From NCBI GenBank assembly GCA_013433145.1, contig CM024174.1, positions 2,539,336 to 2,603,335 on the forward strand: a DNA stretch of 64,000 nucleotides, read 5' to 3'. Within the stretch, counting starts at the first letter, position 1, and each line of letters opens with the position of its first letter. This document shows, piece after piece, positions 1 through 13,876 of the stretch. The notes beneath the pieces were generated by a model that was not told where the DNA came from, ran no database searches, and worked only from the letters and a program-made list of their open reading frames with translations. The stretch is from Ascaris suum (Eukaryota; Nematoda; Chromadorea; Rhabditida; Ascarididae). A program made the translations under genes and the position numbers.

Positions 1-154
1 AAATATTATTGAATAAATTATCCTCTCTATTTTTGATGAATACAGCGCAATTCATTTTATTCACTAAAACTAAACAAGTTTACCATAAATGAGGAAGCAT
101 GTCATGAAAGCTGGCACAATATGCGTTTTTTGCATTCCTTTGAATCCAGTTTTT

Positions 155-286
<132 letters not shown>

Positions 287-1752
287 TTTATAAAATTTCT
301 ATGATGGTGAATAGATTCATTGTAATGTGGAGGATCGTTTGTGTGTTTACTGAATGTGGTGCTAATGCTGCATAGGACACTTTGGCAATATTTGAGTTAC
401 CTGTAAGCGTAGGGGAGGCGCATCTCTGATCGCTCTTTTTTTTCTTTCTCGAATATCACGAAATGAAAGTACAAGACGGTGAATCATCTACCGCACATCA
501 TCATCTACCTCAGTCGAAATGAAGTATTACCTCGTCTTCAACTCTAGACGTACTATCCTTATCGCACGTCATATCGCACGTCATTTATTATATCTCACGT
601 CTCTAAAAATACTTAAATATTTTCGAAACTATTGTTGATCGCAAATTTGATGAGTTCGTTGTTTACGAACTAGTATACTTGAAATGTCTAGTAGTAATAT
701 TTAATGGAACTATTATTAACTGAATTATCTATATCATAAAAATGTATCAGTTCCACTTTTAGTAATATTATATCCATTTACAATGTGGACTATTCCTCAA
801 CGCTATTAGTTATATATTACACGATAAATTCGTGAATATTTTCTTTTCACGTATGAATTCAAAAGCTTTAGAAACTTCTCTTAGGGAAGATTTCATCATA
901 CGGGTTCGTATTCATTTTAGACATACATCTATTTTCATTTATTATAATTGTTGTTTTGTTAGCCTTCATATACCATACCTCCCCCTTCCCCTCCCTCCTC
1001 TTCCGCCGGAAATATTCGCCAACACATTTTTATTGTCATCGAATATGAATGAACGATTATAAGCAGAAAAATATTTCGCGCTATGTTGTTTATCGCTTTC
1101 GCATAATTTTCTCGTTGAGACTCTGTGAGCAGAAAAATCTTGTAGTTCATCATAAATCTTCGATATTTTTGCATCTCTTTACAAATTTAGCGGTATTAAA
1201 GATCCTCGAACAAAATCAATGTTTAATTGCTTAGATAAGCACATAAAGCTTCACGAATGTAATTTCATTTTTAAAGTAAACCTATTCATAGATATCATCA
1301 ATCATTAAAACACTTTGAAATGATCGATGCCCCATATATGTGTATGCAAGAACTTACCAGATGAGGGAGGGGGGGACGTAAGGGGATGGATGGGGGAGAA
1401 GAGAGTTCAGGCCCATTTCTATGACATTAATCTCGTTTTCACGAATATTGCTGATACATCTCAAAATGAAATTAAAATTACAGATGTACGTATCGAAATT
1501 ACTATTTATGATTATAACGATGATATTAATCGATCAAACAAAAGCCGATTGGTTATTTAATGTGAAAGCATTCGTAAGTAATGCAACACGAACTTTTCAA
1601 AAAGGTACTTAAAGAGATAAATTATATGCGATGAAAATTAATAAATGAATAGTTATAAATTATCTAGAAAATAGTTTTAGGATATACTTTTGTAGTTATA
1701 TAGTTGAAATGATGATGAATAGAAATCATAGGATTGTTTACCTTTAAATTAC

Positions 1753-1755
<3 letters not shown>

Positions 1756-1789
<34 letters not shown>
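1756..1789. repeat. (TA)n microsatellite, about 34 bp
   Basis: A short pure TA tract directly after ACAGG, of the same class as the longer arrays in the window. Confidence 0.95.
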
Positions 1790-1791
<2 letters not shown>

Positions 1792-2467
1792 AAACTGTTG
1801 CAATATAGTTCATTTATTTGTTTAGAGCTAGAAAAAAGCGCAAAACCCGCTTACTTTGCTACCTGGCACAGGTAGGATCAAACAAGATTTATAACTAATG
1901 ACAGGTATACGTCTTTATCGTCGCTTCCTTTACTTTGGTGTAGCAAAAGCGAGAGATGAATGAAATCATCAAGAAATACATAGCATCTCAAAAATTATTT
2001 TCATAAATATTATCTTTCAATATTTCTACAATAGATTTTTCATATAATTTCTTCAACGGTTATACATATTCATAAAATCCTTTAATGATCGTCGCATTTT
2101 TCCACTTCCCATCTCAAATTTTACCACCTTTAAAACCAGGCGGAAAAAAATGCATAAAATTTGCAACTTGTATATTTCTGTGTATAGAAAATATTTTAAT
2201 AATCCTTCTATTATTCATCGTTATCAAAGTCACATCGCTAAATCTTTGTATTTCATCGAGTATAAACGAATAGCGATGACAAAAAATGAGGATTGCATTT
2301 TTCGGACGATTTATCGACATTGCTTAATATTTGTCAATTTTTTTTGGCCAAAGAACTTCACTACCTTACAAGAGAACATTACTGTGCTACTAATTGTGCG
2401 ATTTTTGAAAGAAGTTTTTTTCCGTTCTTTGTTAAAAGAACTTCAACAAATCAATATCTCCAGTTAG

Positions 2468-4866
2468 AATATTGAAGAGCTCGAGACAAAGTTCAAAGAT
2501 GCACATATAATCGTTGAGAAGTCGAAAGGGGTCTTCGACGATGTCACTAGAGCTCTCAAATCAGAGGGCAGAAAACTTACTGCGAATGCACTTCGTACTG
2601 CCGAAACAACACTCAAAGGTGCCGGCGATGAGGTTTGTTTATCCATTAACCCTTACTTAGAGCCGATTTGTTGCTCGCTAAATCCAGTAACCCTTTCAAA
2701 ATTCTATCTAGCTACTAAAATATTATCTGCATTTCCACTTGTAATTCATGAAAGGATGTTTGCGCACATATTTTATATAGTGCAAGATTTATGCAATATT
2801 GCAAGATATGCAATTTATGCAATGCAAGATTTATACACTTGAGCAATTAAAATGATAGTCGACTATAGCAATGTGGGAATTTTTTTTTTGCAGCTTAACC
2901 TATAAAGTATAGCACAACTTGGCATATACGCGCAAAAAAAAATTGCATTTCAAATTTCGGTCTATGTTTGTGTGTCGTTCGTATTTTTGTCTCTTCGGTA
3001 ATCTTTATCGACGACATAAGAGAAGAGTTTTTTTATTTCGAACATTACTCTCATTAAATTTGATGGATATTGAATAACTCTTTGCATATTTAATGACATC
3101 AACATCATCTTGTGGCATGCCCCAAATTTGCATTTGATGCAGTATAATATGACGATTTGATCGTTTGTTGCGTTTTGATCAAAACCCCAACAAACGATTT
3201 GATCGTTTGTTGGGGTTTTGATGCATTTCTAGTGCTTTTTCGGTCCACTGAAGTCAAACGATAGAGCATAGGCGCCGCACAAGAATGAAAGACGGGGGTG
3301 GGGGGGGGGGGGGGGAAGGTGGGGCAACCGGTAGATTCTATAGTCCACACGTTTAGGTTCTCTGGATTGATCCCCCTACCCTCCAAACTAGCTCTTTTTA
3401 TGGACACTACAGAAGCGTCCGCATAAATAATGCTAATAGGAATTGTTTTTAGCAAAGTTTTGCGACGATAAAGCGCTGCTTCCATTCACGAGGAAATTAG
3501 TCGCGCTGCCATTCATGCATCATTCAACTGTGCAAAAATAAACGTTCGAATGCGGAATTACATGATAAAAAGGTTTACGCAGGCCAAAATGACCCAGAAT
3601 GGCCAAAAAACAGACCTAGAAAACCATTGTGCCAATCGACCGTTGCCGAAACAATAATTGGAATTCAGCCACCCAAAATGACAACTCTCATAGTTGTTTA
3701 TAAGCGCGATTGCATTTTTTTGAGTCCACTGTTAATATGCTCCGTTTTTTTTTGGCGCAAAATTAATTTCAGGTGGAGGGTTTCTTCTCAGAAGTTCCAA
3801 ACACCGTAGCAGATAAGGTGAACACTGGTTTTCAAGACTTGTTAACTAAAGCTAACGAAGGTTTCACATGGTTTTTATGGAATATCGTCGTTCCGGTTGT
3901 CTCGTTTATTATTATCGCCGCTATTCTATACTTAGCCGTTGTTTCAGGGTAAGCTAATTCTTCATTATAACTGACTTTATTTCTGATGTCATTAATAATC
4001 AAGGATTTTAAAAACGATTTAAATTGCTATAAGAGAAATAATATACTGTAGAAAAAATGCTTTGCAATACGATAGCCAAATTATATGATTTCATACTATC
4101 GCTTATCTAAATCTTTAAACTATTACAACGCTTTTCGATCTTATGGACTTTTATAATGCGCTTTCAATGAATATATCGTAAAAACTGGTATTGAAAAGGA
4201 ACATTATTCTACAGGATAAGAAATCCTGGCTTTCTTTGCTTTTTTTTCATCTCTATTTCTCCTTCCCCCCTTCAAAAATCCGTTAGAGGGCATTAATTTA
4301 TGCTCATCGAAGATGTTCATTGCAAAGACAGTGCAATTGAAGAGCAATATGTTCTATAGATAGAATAAATATAATATCCGTGCATCATAACGATGACCTT
4401 TTTGTTACACGAAAGATATAAGGTTGGAAATTTTTATTGACGTTTTAAACGGGAAATATTATATGAAAAGCGTATATTTTTCATTACAATTTTTGCTAAT
4501 GAATGATAAATAATATATGACAATAATATGACAATATCATACAAATCTGGAATTGATATAAAATTTGAAAGAAATATGTAGATTTTTAGAGTAGTTATGT
4601 GATCATTATGCTTCAACATAGTCCAACATATAACGTATTCCTTCTCAAGAAGCAAGATTGAGAAGCGTTTATTAAGGTGTATAAGATACCTTTAACATTT
4701 CAATAATTACAGGTGTTGTGCATGTTGTTGTGCACCATTATTAGCGCAATGTGGAGAAGCAATGAAGAAGCAACTATGGCGAAATGATGATAAAAAAATA
4801 TTAAATGGCGAACGAATAATTGTCCTTCGTGATATTGATTTCTCAAAACCATTAGATGCGGTGTAA
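2468..4866 (+). CDS. Small single-pass membrane protein with CCxCCC cluster (3' part, 3 exons)
   Basis: Exons 2468-2632, 3773-3948 and 4713-4866 join in frame and give 164 residues ending in TAA at 4864-4866. Phases are 0, then 2, and the donors GTTTGT and GTAAGC match the acceptors TTTCAG and TTACAG. Visible residues 1-88 are charged and helix-prone, with no Cys. Residues 89-113 form one hydrophobic membrane segment (starting FLWNIVVPVV). It is followed at once by GCCACCCAPLL (residues 114-124), a juxtamembrane Cys cluster typical of S-palmitoylation sites, then a polar tail of about 40 residues ending PLDAV. Without a 5' exon the topology is inferred: the Cys cluster suggests that the C-terminal tail is cytoplasmic. 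The first acceptor ends GTTAG; using the nearby CCAG instead would put TAG in frame. I do not recognise the family. Its neighbour to the right is convergent. The exon chain is secure; the function is unknown. Confidence 0.75.
3178..3222. repeat. Perfect 21-bp inverted repeat with 3-nt loop
   Basis: The left arm 3178-3198 and right arm 3202-3222 are exact reverse complements around TTG at 3199-3201. The arm contains AAAACCCCAACAAACGAT. A second, imperfect copy of the right-arm sequence lies just upstream at 3153-3180, so the palindrome may have arisen by an inverted local duplication. It sits in the first visible intron of the small membrane-protein gene. Confidence 0.95.
3300..3315 (+). repeat. 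Poly-G tract, 16 nt
   Basis: A pure G run flanked by GGGGGT and AAGGTGGGG, inside an intron. It is one of several isolated G or C homopolymers in this otherwise AT-rich window. Confidence 0.9.
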
Positions 4867-5109
4867 ATTTGCATATTGATCATTATTACTCTTGTGTGTA
4901 GAAAACAAAAAATTGCCTTGACTATGAGAGATATATGACAAGTATGCAAATGAAATTTCGCAATGAAATTTCCGGGGAGGAAAATTTCGAATTATTATTC
5001 ATGATAATTTGATTATTTGCTATGTTTTTTTTTATATTATTAAAAAATATAATAAGAATAAGAAAAAAACAATTTTTGTATTTAAATAGTATGCAAAAAT
5101 TTTCAATGA

Positions 5110-5115
5110 AATAAA
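5110..5115 (+). promoter_or_regulatory. AATAAA polyadenylation signal for the first gene
   Basis: The canonical hexamer lies 244 nt past the TAA at 4866 on the coding strand. It is plausible but unproven, because the spacer is AT-rich and such hexamers occur by chance. Confidence 0.35.
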
Positions 5116-6158
5116 ATGAAATCGTCTACAACAAGAAATCGAGCTATAGGATTATGAAGGCGTTGTAGTTGCTTAATCAAGCGACTTTCGTTGAATCCTC
5201 AATCCTCAACCAGAATATTTGTCTATGCTTCATTTTCCACTCTCGACATCTACCCTATAAGCTCACAACGAAAAGAAGATTAGTTACCATATAAATGATA
5301 GGCAAATGCACAAAAATAAATTTGCGTATCAAGATTTAAAGTGGCACGAGTAAAGATTAGTATAGTCTATAAGTGGTGATTTTTTTGCGAATATAGGTAG
5401 AAAAAGAAGGAGTACCATAGTACTATAAAACTTAAAACCAGAGTAAAACTGTTCTCTAAGGTGTAAAACCCATCTATCTAAGCAATTTATTACGCCATAA
5501 AGATTGGCTATTTCTATAGGTTGCCATATGGAATCGGCTGTCTAGATTTAGCCCGTATAAGAAATTCACTAAGAATGGGGGACAATTATTTTAATTACCG
5601 TGATTGATCGGAGTTTCATAGCAAAATGCTAAGCGAAAATAAAAGATGCTCAACAAATCTTATTAGGCGGAATATACTTCTTACGATTCAATGAACGACA
5701 AGTTTTATATTGGTGGATTGATCTCGAATAAAAAGTTCTGTTAGGTGTACGATTCTTTTGTCAACATAAGCAATTTTTTTTTAGTTCAAACAGGGAAAAA
5801 ATTGGAGCTTTCAATTATGAGTACATCGTTCAACATAATCATTGTTCATTGCCAACAAACGAGTAGAAAAATTTAGAATAAGAAAAATTTTTGCATAGAT
5901 GAGAAAAATTCATCTTGATGGTCTAATAATTTTAGAGAATAATGAGTAGAAGGTGGTGTCTAAGGCAAAAATCATCGAAAATAATAAAATATCGCTGAAA
6001 ATATTAGGAAAATGAGATTTTTATGAGCTCATATATCGTTTCGATGACACATATCAAATTTTATTGCTTTAAGGTTTCGTAAAAATCTAAACTAAACCAA
6101 TAGAAAGACCATACACAAAGATCCATATATGCCGTTTATGACGTCATTGTAAAGAAAC

Positions 6159-6278
<120 letters not shown>

Positions 6279-6305
6279 TTATAGTTGTATATTTAAATAA
6301 GAGTT

Positions 6306-6311
6306 TTTATT
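6306..6311 (-). promoter_or_regulatory. AATAAA polyadenylation signal for the SEA-domain gene
   Basis: On the minus strand, AATAAA lies about 42 nt after the stop codon (complement of 6353-6355), a normal distance for a short nematode 3'UTR. Confidence 0.5.
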
Positions 6312-6352
6312 AATAGCAATATTTTGAGCGTTATACGATCGAAATAAAAACA

Positions 6353-9300
6353 TTATACGGTAATAACGGAAAATGTTTCACGATCGATTTCAACAGCATT
6401 AAGCTGTTGCTCCACTTGAAGTAGATTACTGATGATCACATTTCGTACGACAGTTGCATCGATTCCACTCTTTGATGGTACAAGAAGATCAACTTTGAAT
6501 TGTACGAGAAGATTACTCCCACTGAATTGAAAAAGTAAACTTGTATATAAAGTACAGATTAATATAAAACTCCATAAAGAAAACTCCTTTATGAAAGCAA
6601 AAATGGTTGGCAACATATGAATCTAAAAGATTATCAAAAAACTTTCGGGAAAGAAGAAGAAATTCAAGGAAAAAGAATAAGCTAATTACGGCCCATTCTA
6701 TGGCGTCCTTGATTATAATCATCCATTAACAGCCATCGTTGATAAACTTAACCTAATCGGACATTTACGGTATGATTTCTCCAGTTAACACTTACAAAAT
6801 TTATTCTTTTTCATCTTCTCTAGCAAAAGAAGAATGAAAATTTTTGTGATGATGACTATATAGTCAGTTTGCTCTGATCAGCCGGAAAGATTTATTCAAT
6901 CAACGAAGAGACGGCGAATTCGGTTTTAAGAAGTCTTCACAATAAATGAGAACGGAAATCCATATCGGAATTAATCAACCAAGTTTTAATATAGGATGGA
7001 TCATTGCGCTATTTTCTTTGATTTCAAATGAAACGACTTTTTAGTGCGTTTCTAAATGACGTTTTCGAAGACTTTACGAATAGTGCCATTTAGAAACCAA
7101 ATTTTCTTCAGAACAGAAACTCAGCGGGGGGGGGGGGGGAGGGAGGGATGTAAAAACGAAAGAGACCATAAAGATGTCAAAAATTAAGAAACATGATCGA
7201 AGGAGACGACGATTCAAGCGTCAATCTCTCCCGATCTCTCATGACAATTGTTTGCGATAGCAACTTTGATAGTTAACAACGTAATTAGAATACAATCAAC
7301 TAGAAATTTATTAACTTTTTTTTTGCGTTACATTATTCTCATTTTAAGAAATAAGTTTAAAATAAAGATTTCATCATTGTAATGTAAATTATTTGTGCAA
7401 AAATAAATAGCAGAACAATCAACATTCATTTTTCAACATCGATTTACCCTCTTGAAGTATTTTTTTTTCTTTGTTGATATTCTCATAAGATACCAACAAT
7501 GCACTTGTGGAAAGGATTGTTCTTCATTTCGGGGGCGGAAAAAAATTTGATGTTCGCTTATTTTAAGTGTTTGCTTAATCGCAACAATGGAAATAAAATT
7601 CATAAAAGAACTTTTCTACTTAAGAAATTTATTAAAAGCGAAGAAATGAGGTTAAAATGAAGAAAATTATGGGAGTCGAAACGATAAAGGATTAAAAAAC
7701 ACTAAGATCTTATTATTTCAAATAGAAAAAATTCACAGATATCCCATTATTTTGTCTATTTATTTTGTGCAAAAATGTACTTGAGCAACGCTTGAGGGAG
7801 TTTTTATATGGCTTCCGACTTAAGTCCATTATGAGGCTTAGTATAAAGAATCCTGAAATTGGACCATCAAGAGCTCCCCCCTATCCCCTCAAGAAATATA
7901 TTTCACGTCTCATCTTTTAGACCTCTAATAAAATCATGAAGATGAGAATATCTGATAAGATATCAATGCTCGAAAATAATTTTGAAAGAAAATACACAAG
8001 ATGATATATTCTAAACATTTATCAAATGATGAGTTGAAAAAGAAAATCAACCTGTACAATGTTGAAAATTTGCTGCATATTTTAGGCTGCTCTTTAAAAA
8101 AATAACTAAGAAGTATTTCATATTCTCATGCTATGCTCATTATACAAACTATCCACGGTGATCTGGACCCAAATAGTATAAAATACGCAGTGGTAATTCC
8201 TCTTATAAAATTTTAATTGATATCATTCTATTCGTTACTGATACATTTAAAGGATCACAGCTAGATCGGCATCGTAGATTTAGCAGGATATCGCCGATTA
8301 AGCAAATTAACAACACCATATTGGGACGTTGATAATCCAGAACGAACAATACTTTAGCCTCAGTCATCATACATTTCCAGAACGAATAATTTTCAATTTC
8401 TTAGCGCTAATTAAATTAACTATTCAATTTCAAATTCTAATTTATTCGCTTCAATAAATTCTTGATGATATATCAACTTGAATAATATTTGATGCTTTAA
8501 TGAAAGTAGTAACTAGTAAATTCTGCTGCATATATTTCATTAAATTATACTGTAATACTGTAAATATATAAAAGTAGTGAAAAAAAACTTGCACAATCAT
8601 ATTATAAACGAATAAAATATTACTCTACCTGTTTTCTAAATAACGTATAGAAACATTTGTGAGATAAGAACCAAGTGTCGATTGATTCAGCATAGTTTTC
8701 AACTGAAATTTTAAAAAAAAATGCCTTATATTTATACAGAAAAAAAGATAATTCTATATTTTAAAAAATCGTTGAATTTTTATAAAAACTTTTAGCGTAT
8801 CAAAGTGTTAAATTTCTTCATTTGATAAATTTATAATATTATCCACAAAAATACAACTCTCAATAGTATGAAGAACGAAAACCTTTACAAATCAACGAGT
8901 ATCTTTGAAAGTAGTATTTATTGTTGTTTTAAGTATAGAATTAAAAATGCATTGATGCTAATTGAATCATCGTTCATATCTTATATCATTTTGTCCGTCC
9001 ACATTAGTCAATATTAAAACACTTTAGAAAATAGTCATTTGAGAAAAAATAGAAAAATTTTCTCAAACATATATTCTAAGAGAAGGTAATTTGCGTAAAA
9101 CTTTAAAAACTATTTCACTAACAAAAACAAATTGCGCTCTCATTTTATTGCAAAGAAATTGAAAATTTCCGTGGAAAATTGAAAAATACTCATTGCAATA
9201 GATTGAAATAAACTACTCAAATGCTCTTTATTTACCATTAATTTCGTCAATCTTATGAATATATCATAAAACAATAGATAATGAGTATAATCAACAAAAT

Positions 9301-12300
9301 TGATAGGAAATAATTTCGTTTGATTCAATAAAAATTCAAAAATATTTATTTGCCAAGAAATTTATTTATTTACAGAATGAAAACAATGAAAATTTTCTTG
9401 TTTTAAATTAATTTGAATTAAAATTTAAATAAATCTTGCTTCTTCATTATATCTGAAAATACTTACAATAATGTAAAAATGTCCATTATACACTAATATA
9501 TCAACTAAAAAAAAGACTATTGTCATTAAACAAACTAAAAGACATACAGCATTTAGAATCATTTGTGATGCTTGTGTATATTCAAAATGTGATTTGTCGT
9601 CATATGCTGGATTCGCTTGTTGTAGAATATACATATTGCATAGGAAATCACGTTTGACAAATTGTTCCACAGGTGGTGCTATTGTTAAAGGGGGTATCGC
9701 TGATGGTCGATTAATTTCCGGCGGTATGAATGTAATAGAAACGAATGTAGAGCCATCTTGCGGCAATGTTGGTGGTGGTCGATATGTTGGCATAGTTGAA
9801 GTTGAATGCACTTTTTCTTGTGGATTCAAGACGAATACTAAAAAATTTCATTTAATTAAGTATTGAAAATAATTTATTCTATTTAAAATGGAATTGAAAG
9901 CATCGAAAAAAAAATGAATTATTAAGAGATATTCGAATGGTCTATTTCATAATAACACATCAATTATCGTTTAAATTACCAAATAAAGGTAAATTTCATA
10001 CCTATTTCGAACACTACTTGTAAAATGTGGACACTATTGAAAATTTTTTTAAAATAGGCAAATATTTTATTAGCGAAATAATAACTCAAATATTTCAGCG
10101 AATATTCCCTCGATCATAATGCCCGTTTAATCATAAATTACTTCAAATATTTTAATCGCTAACTTAGTACAACTTAATGTATTTCAAAAAAAGAAAAGTG
10201 CGAGGAAGATAGAAGATGCAACAAGAAGAAATATTTGTCAACAATTGCATGACAAATATTTGTAATCAGAATATTCGCTTTTATTTTCGAAATCAATATT
10301 TATTTAGCGGATGCATAGAATATATTTGCAATTGAGTTTGAAAAGAAAAAACTCGACAAAGTTTACAATAAAACTTGAAATGAAAGAATTGAAGACTTAT
10401 CGGATCTACCTTTGAATGTGAAGAGGACAACAATTGTAACGATCAATAAAATGAATAAAATACCGACAACGATGAGAGCAATTAATAGAGCTGTCTTACT
10501 GCAAAAAAAATAAATAAATAAATAAAATACAAGAGAATTATGCAACGAGAAAAAATATTATTAATTCAAAATACTCCCTTACTAAATGTTTGTTATCATT
10601 AAGGCTCTTTTACGTCAATCAAAATCCATAGCAAAATATCTTTTGATTAGAACTTCATATCATTGTGAAAGTGATGGGATGGCGAGGCGGCGAGAGGAGG
10701 GGGAGAGGGAATGAGCCGAATAAAAGGGATAGGTTCTTAATATGGAATTTTTCTCTCTCTTGCTCAAAATTTGATTCATAACACTTACTTATGAGACATT
10801 TTGCTTTTATTTTAATCGTTAGCATAATTAATTAAGAACTTACCTGCTGTCTTTGTGAAAAGTGATTTGATGTTCATCAGTTGTAAAAGCGTTTCGTGTG
10901 AAAGCACCATTATTGCCCCACCCTGAACGAGCCATATATTCGGCTCCGGTACCCGACTCGTAACCACGACCAGCTTCGCCTGTTGAATATATTGCGCCTT
11001 TAAAAATTGTTTTAAATAAAAGCTAAATTTTTGAGATATATTTCATTTTCAGTTTTAGAGTTGCTAAGTATTGCTTCCAACTTTTCTTATCAACTTAACG
11101 GTAGCAGAAAAAGATAAAAGAAATAGATTATTTACGATTATATATTATTGCTACTATCTCCTTGAATGGAAGCAAAAAAATAAATACAGGTATTGCGGTA
11201 TATTATTTACCTGTACAGTACTAGATAAATTCGATGAATAAAATTATTTGATGTGATTTTAAAAAAATCATTACTATGACTATATATTAAGTAATAGTGT
11301 AGTTCAGCTCATTTCTTATTTCTCATAACAAATCAGTTCTTATTTTTCTTCATTTAAATCATTTGAAGCTTTCCTTAATTCTTTATCATAAAAGGAATGG
11401 AACACTTCTTGAATAAGGAAAAAAAAAAGAAATATAAACGGATAAAAATTAGGATACAGCTTAAATATTCAACACTTATACCTTCAATAATTGAATCTAG
11501 AAACTTAATAAAACGCCTAATTTTTATCACTTTTATTTGCAATGACAATTTTCAATAAATATCATAACAGCGGTAATATTTACCTCATAACAACAACATT
11601 TTTATATAAAAATATAAAAATTCATACTACTTTTATATTGAAATATTTCTCTCTCTGAAAATATACGCTTCGTTTGTCAATTCTCTTCCTATGCATTATT
11701 ATTTTTAAAGGAGATAAGGGAACGTTTCAAAATACATAGTAAAAGTGTAGCAATATTTGTGAAATTCTTTTTTCTTCGATGATATTTCTTTATATTATTG
11801 TAATTCTAAATTTGAAAAAAAAAACTTGTAGAACACTTACAATTATAACGAAAGGTATAAATTGTTGAGAGTATATTTAATCACAAAGTTGAAGGTAAGG
11901 AACGTAAACAATAGATGAGTAATGAAAAATGAGCGCCACACAAACGAATCTAAGCAAATAAGAATGTGGACAATGACCAATGGGCAATCATCGATGAGGG
12001 AATCAAATGACAACATTTCAACATCTCAATAAATCCTTTTTTCTTTCCTCGTCGATCTACCACTTCAAAATGATATCAAAGTAAATAAGTGGCATTCGAT
12101 CTATGCAATCTCAATAACGATTACAAAAATAATATTATAATATGCGATAAAAATGACAGAGAAAAAGACACAATTCATGGACGGAATGGAATAAATAAAA
12201 CCTATTCATTAGCTCCACAAAAGCCAACTTTATCGACCTCTTACTTTCATATTAAAATTATAAGTCAACTGTTTTTTAAAATTCACAGGTAAATGTTCAG

Positions 12301-13876
12301 AGCTGTAGGTAAAAATACAGTGTTTTTATATTTTCTGTATGATATTTCCTTACGTTGTCTATATAGGTGTACAATTTAATTAATATAAAAGACTACCTAT
12401 AATAATAAAAATTATCTATTTGTTCGAGTATTGCGAGATTATATTTCAGATTCATTTAAAAGATTAGCCAAAATTAATAGCTAATTATAAATTTATTAAT
12501 TATGAGTTGTTGCCTATTCAAAACTTCTCAACATAGACAATAAATTTCACCGAAAGAGAAATTTGCAAACGTAATTTTTACTCAATTTAAATTAATTAAA
12601 ACCAAAAATAAATGAGATTAAAGAGTGAAAAATTTAGAAAATAAAGTAAACGCATCAAAATAAAAATAAAAGTAATGATAAATTACTAAGTAAGAGAAAA
12701 ATTGAATAGGCCAAGTGTGCAACATACAAGATGGTCACTATACTTTCGGAATGATAAATGAATAAAACGACTCAGCTAGTGAATATCCTCACGATGGTGG
12801 GCGGAGTGGATCAAGGTAAAATTTGAAAAAAAAAATTGGACGGAGACAATAGTAATGAATCAGTGACGATCGTTGAAGTTTATTCACCAAGAAGATCATT
12901 ATCGTATAAGAATGACCATTCAATGACCATTCAAATTAATGAAAGGAAAAAAAAATTCTTTTTAAGAGATCATTTATAAGGCGAACTGCTATGAATTTAA
13001 TTCAGCTAGAATATTTTGCAAAATAAACTCGAATTTAAGAGACTTTATTTCAACTATGCGAAATTAGCATATTCATGAGAGGCGATATAAATCGAACAAA
13101 AAACAAAATCACATCTGTACAAAAACACATAGAAGAAGATAATCAAGAGAAAAAAATCACCGAAATTAGCATCATTGATAATAGAAGAAAATCAAAACTA
13201 TTGACGCAATTAAATTGAAATTGAAAATTAAAAATTACAAAATCGAATGCATCTTATTTAGTATCTAAATTTAGGCTATTTTTTAGGTGAATTTCAACAT
13301 TTTAACAAAGATATGATATTTAAGCGTTTAGTTGTAGTTCATAATTGCAGTGCTTTCAATTTATACTTCATAATCTCTTCTAGGAAATTTCAATTACTAT
13401 AGAAAATTTTCGGATATCTAATTCTGTAATGTATCCCACCACTTATAAGCCCTACGGTTATTCCACCTAATAATTCTTCTAAATCGATAGAAATACTCGG
13501 AGAAAATCATAAGGAGAGCCGAAATATTTAGGCTATACAGAATTTCATAACTGTCACATATTGCATAGAAAAGATGGCGAATATTTAAAGCCTATAACTC
13601 GATACGTAGAAGCATACAACTTCGGGCAAGGTTTATTTTCAATAAGAGGCTCGATAATTCAAAACTTTCTTTTGTGGAATCGGTACTCATTTAACGATAA
13701 AACTCTTGAAAGTAATGTTGCTTATAAACGACTAAAAAAGGTTTTTGTATGTTGTTGTATGCGTTTCATATATTTTTATAATGAAACAAAAAAAAAAATT
13801 GAAATGTACCTCTACCATAATCGATATTCTCCGAGTCTCTACGCTTTTGAAATCTTCCCGATGAGCCAAACGACAT
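6353..13876 (-). CDS. Type II membrane protein with Pro-rich stalk and C-terminal SEA domain (6 exons, complete)
   Basis: Exons in transcript order are 13876-13810, 10997-10844, 10498-10410, 9837-9548, 8702-8629 and 6521-6353. All phases agree and give 280 residues. Residues 1-74 form a hydrophilic, Gly/Ser-rich N-terminus without a signal peptide. Residues 77-99 form one strong membrane segment (ALLIALIVVGILFILLIV). Residues 105-162 are Pro/Thr/Ser-rich (YRPPPTLP, AIPPLTIAPP), a likely glycosylated extracellular stalk. Residues 167-280 fit the SEA fold: a helix ending SQMILNALKTMLNQS, then YLTNVSIRYLEN, GSNLLVQFKVDLLV and VVRNVIISNLLQ. G226-S227 falls where SEA proteins self-cleave (consensus G-S-V-V-V) and spans the last intron. 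NQS (206) and NVS (216) are possible N-glycosylation sites. The topology follows from the absence of a signal peptide and the SEA domain being extracellular in known proteins. The protein is a bare anchor, stalk and SEA domain with no other module. The fold call is strong; the biological role is unknown. Confidence 0.87.
7124..7138 (+). repeat. Poly-G tract
   Basis: A run of about 13-14 G residues followed by GAGGGAGGG, in the last intron of the SEA-domain gene (C-rich on the transcribed strand). Confidence 0.85.

Noticed and set aside
9425..9547. Second membrane segment at the end of the SEA-gene frame
   Set aside because: It lies beyond a GTATGT donor; splicing at 9548 to 8702 restores the SEA helix in phase.
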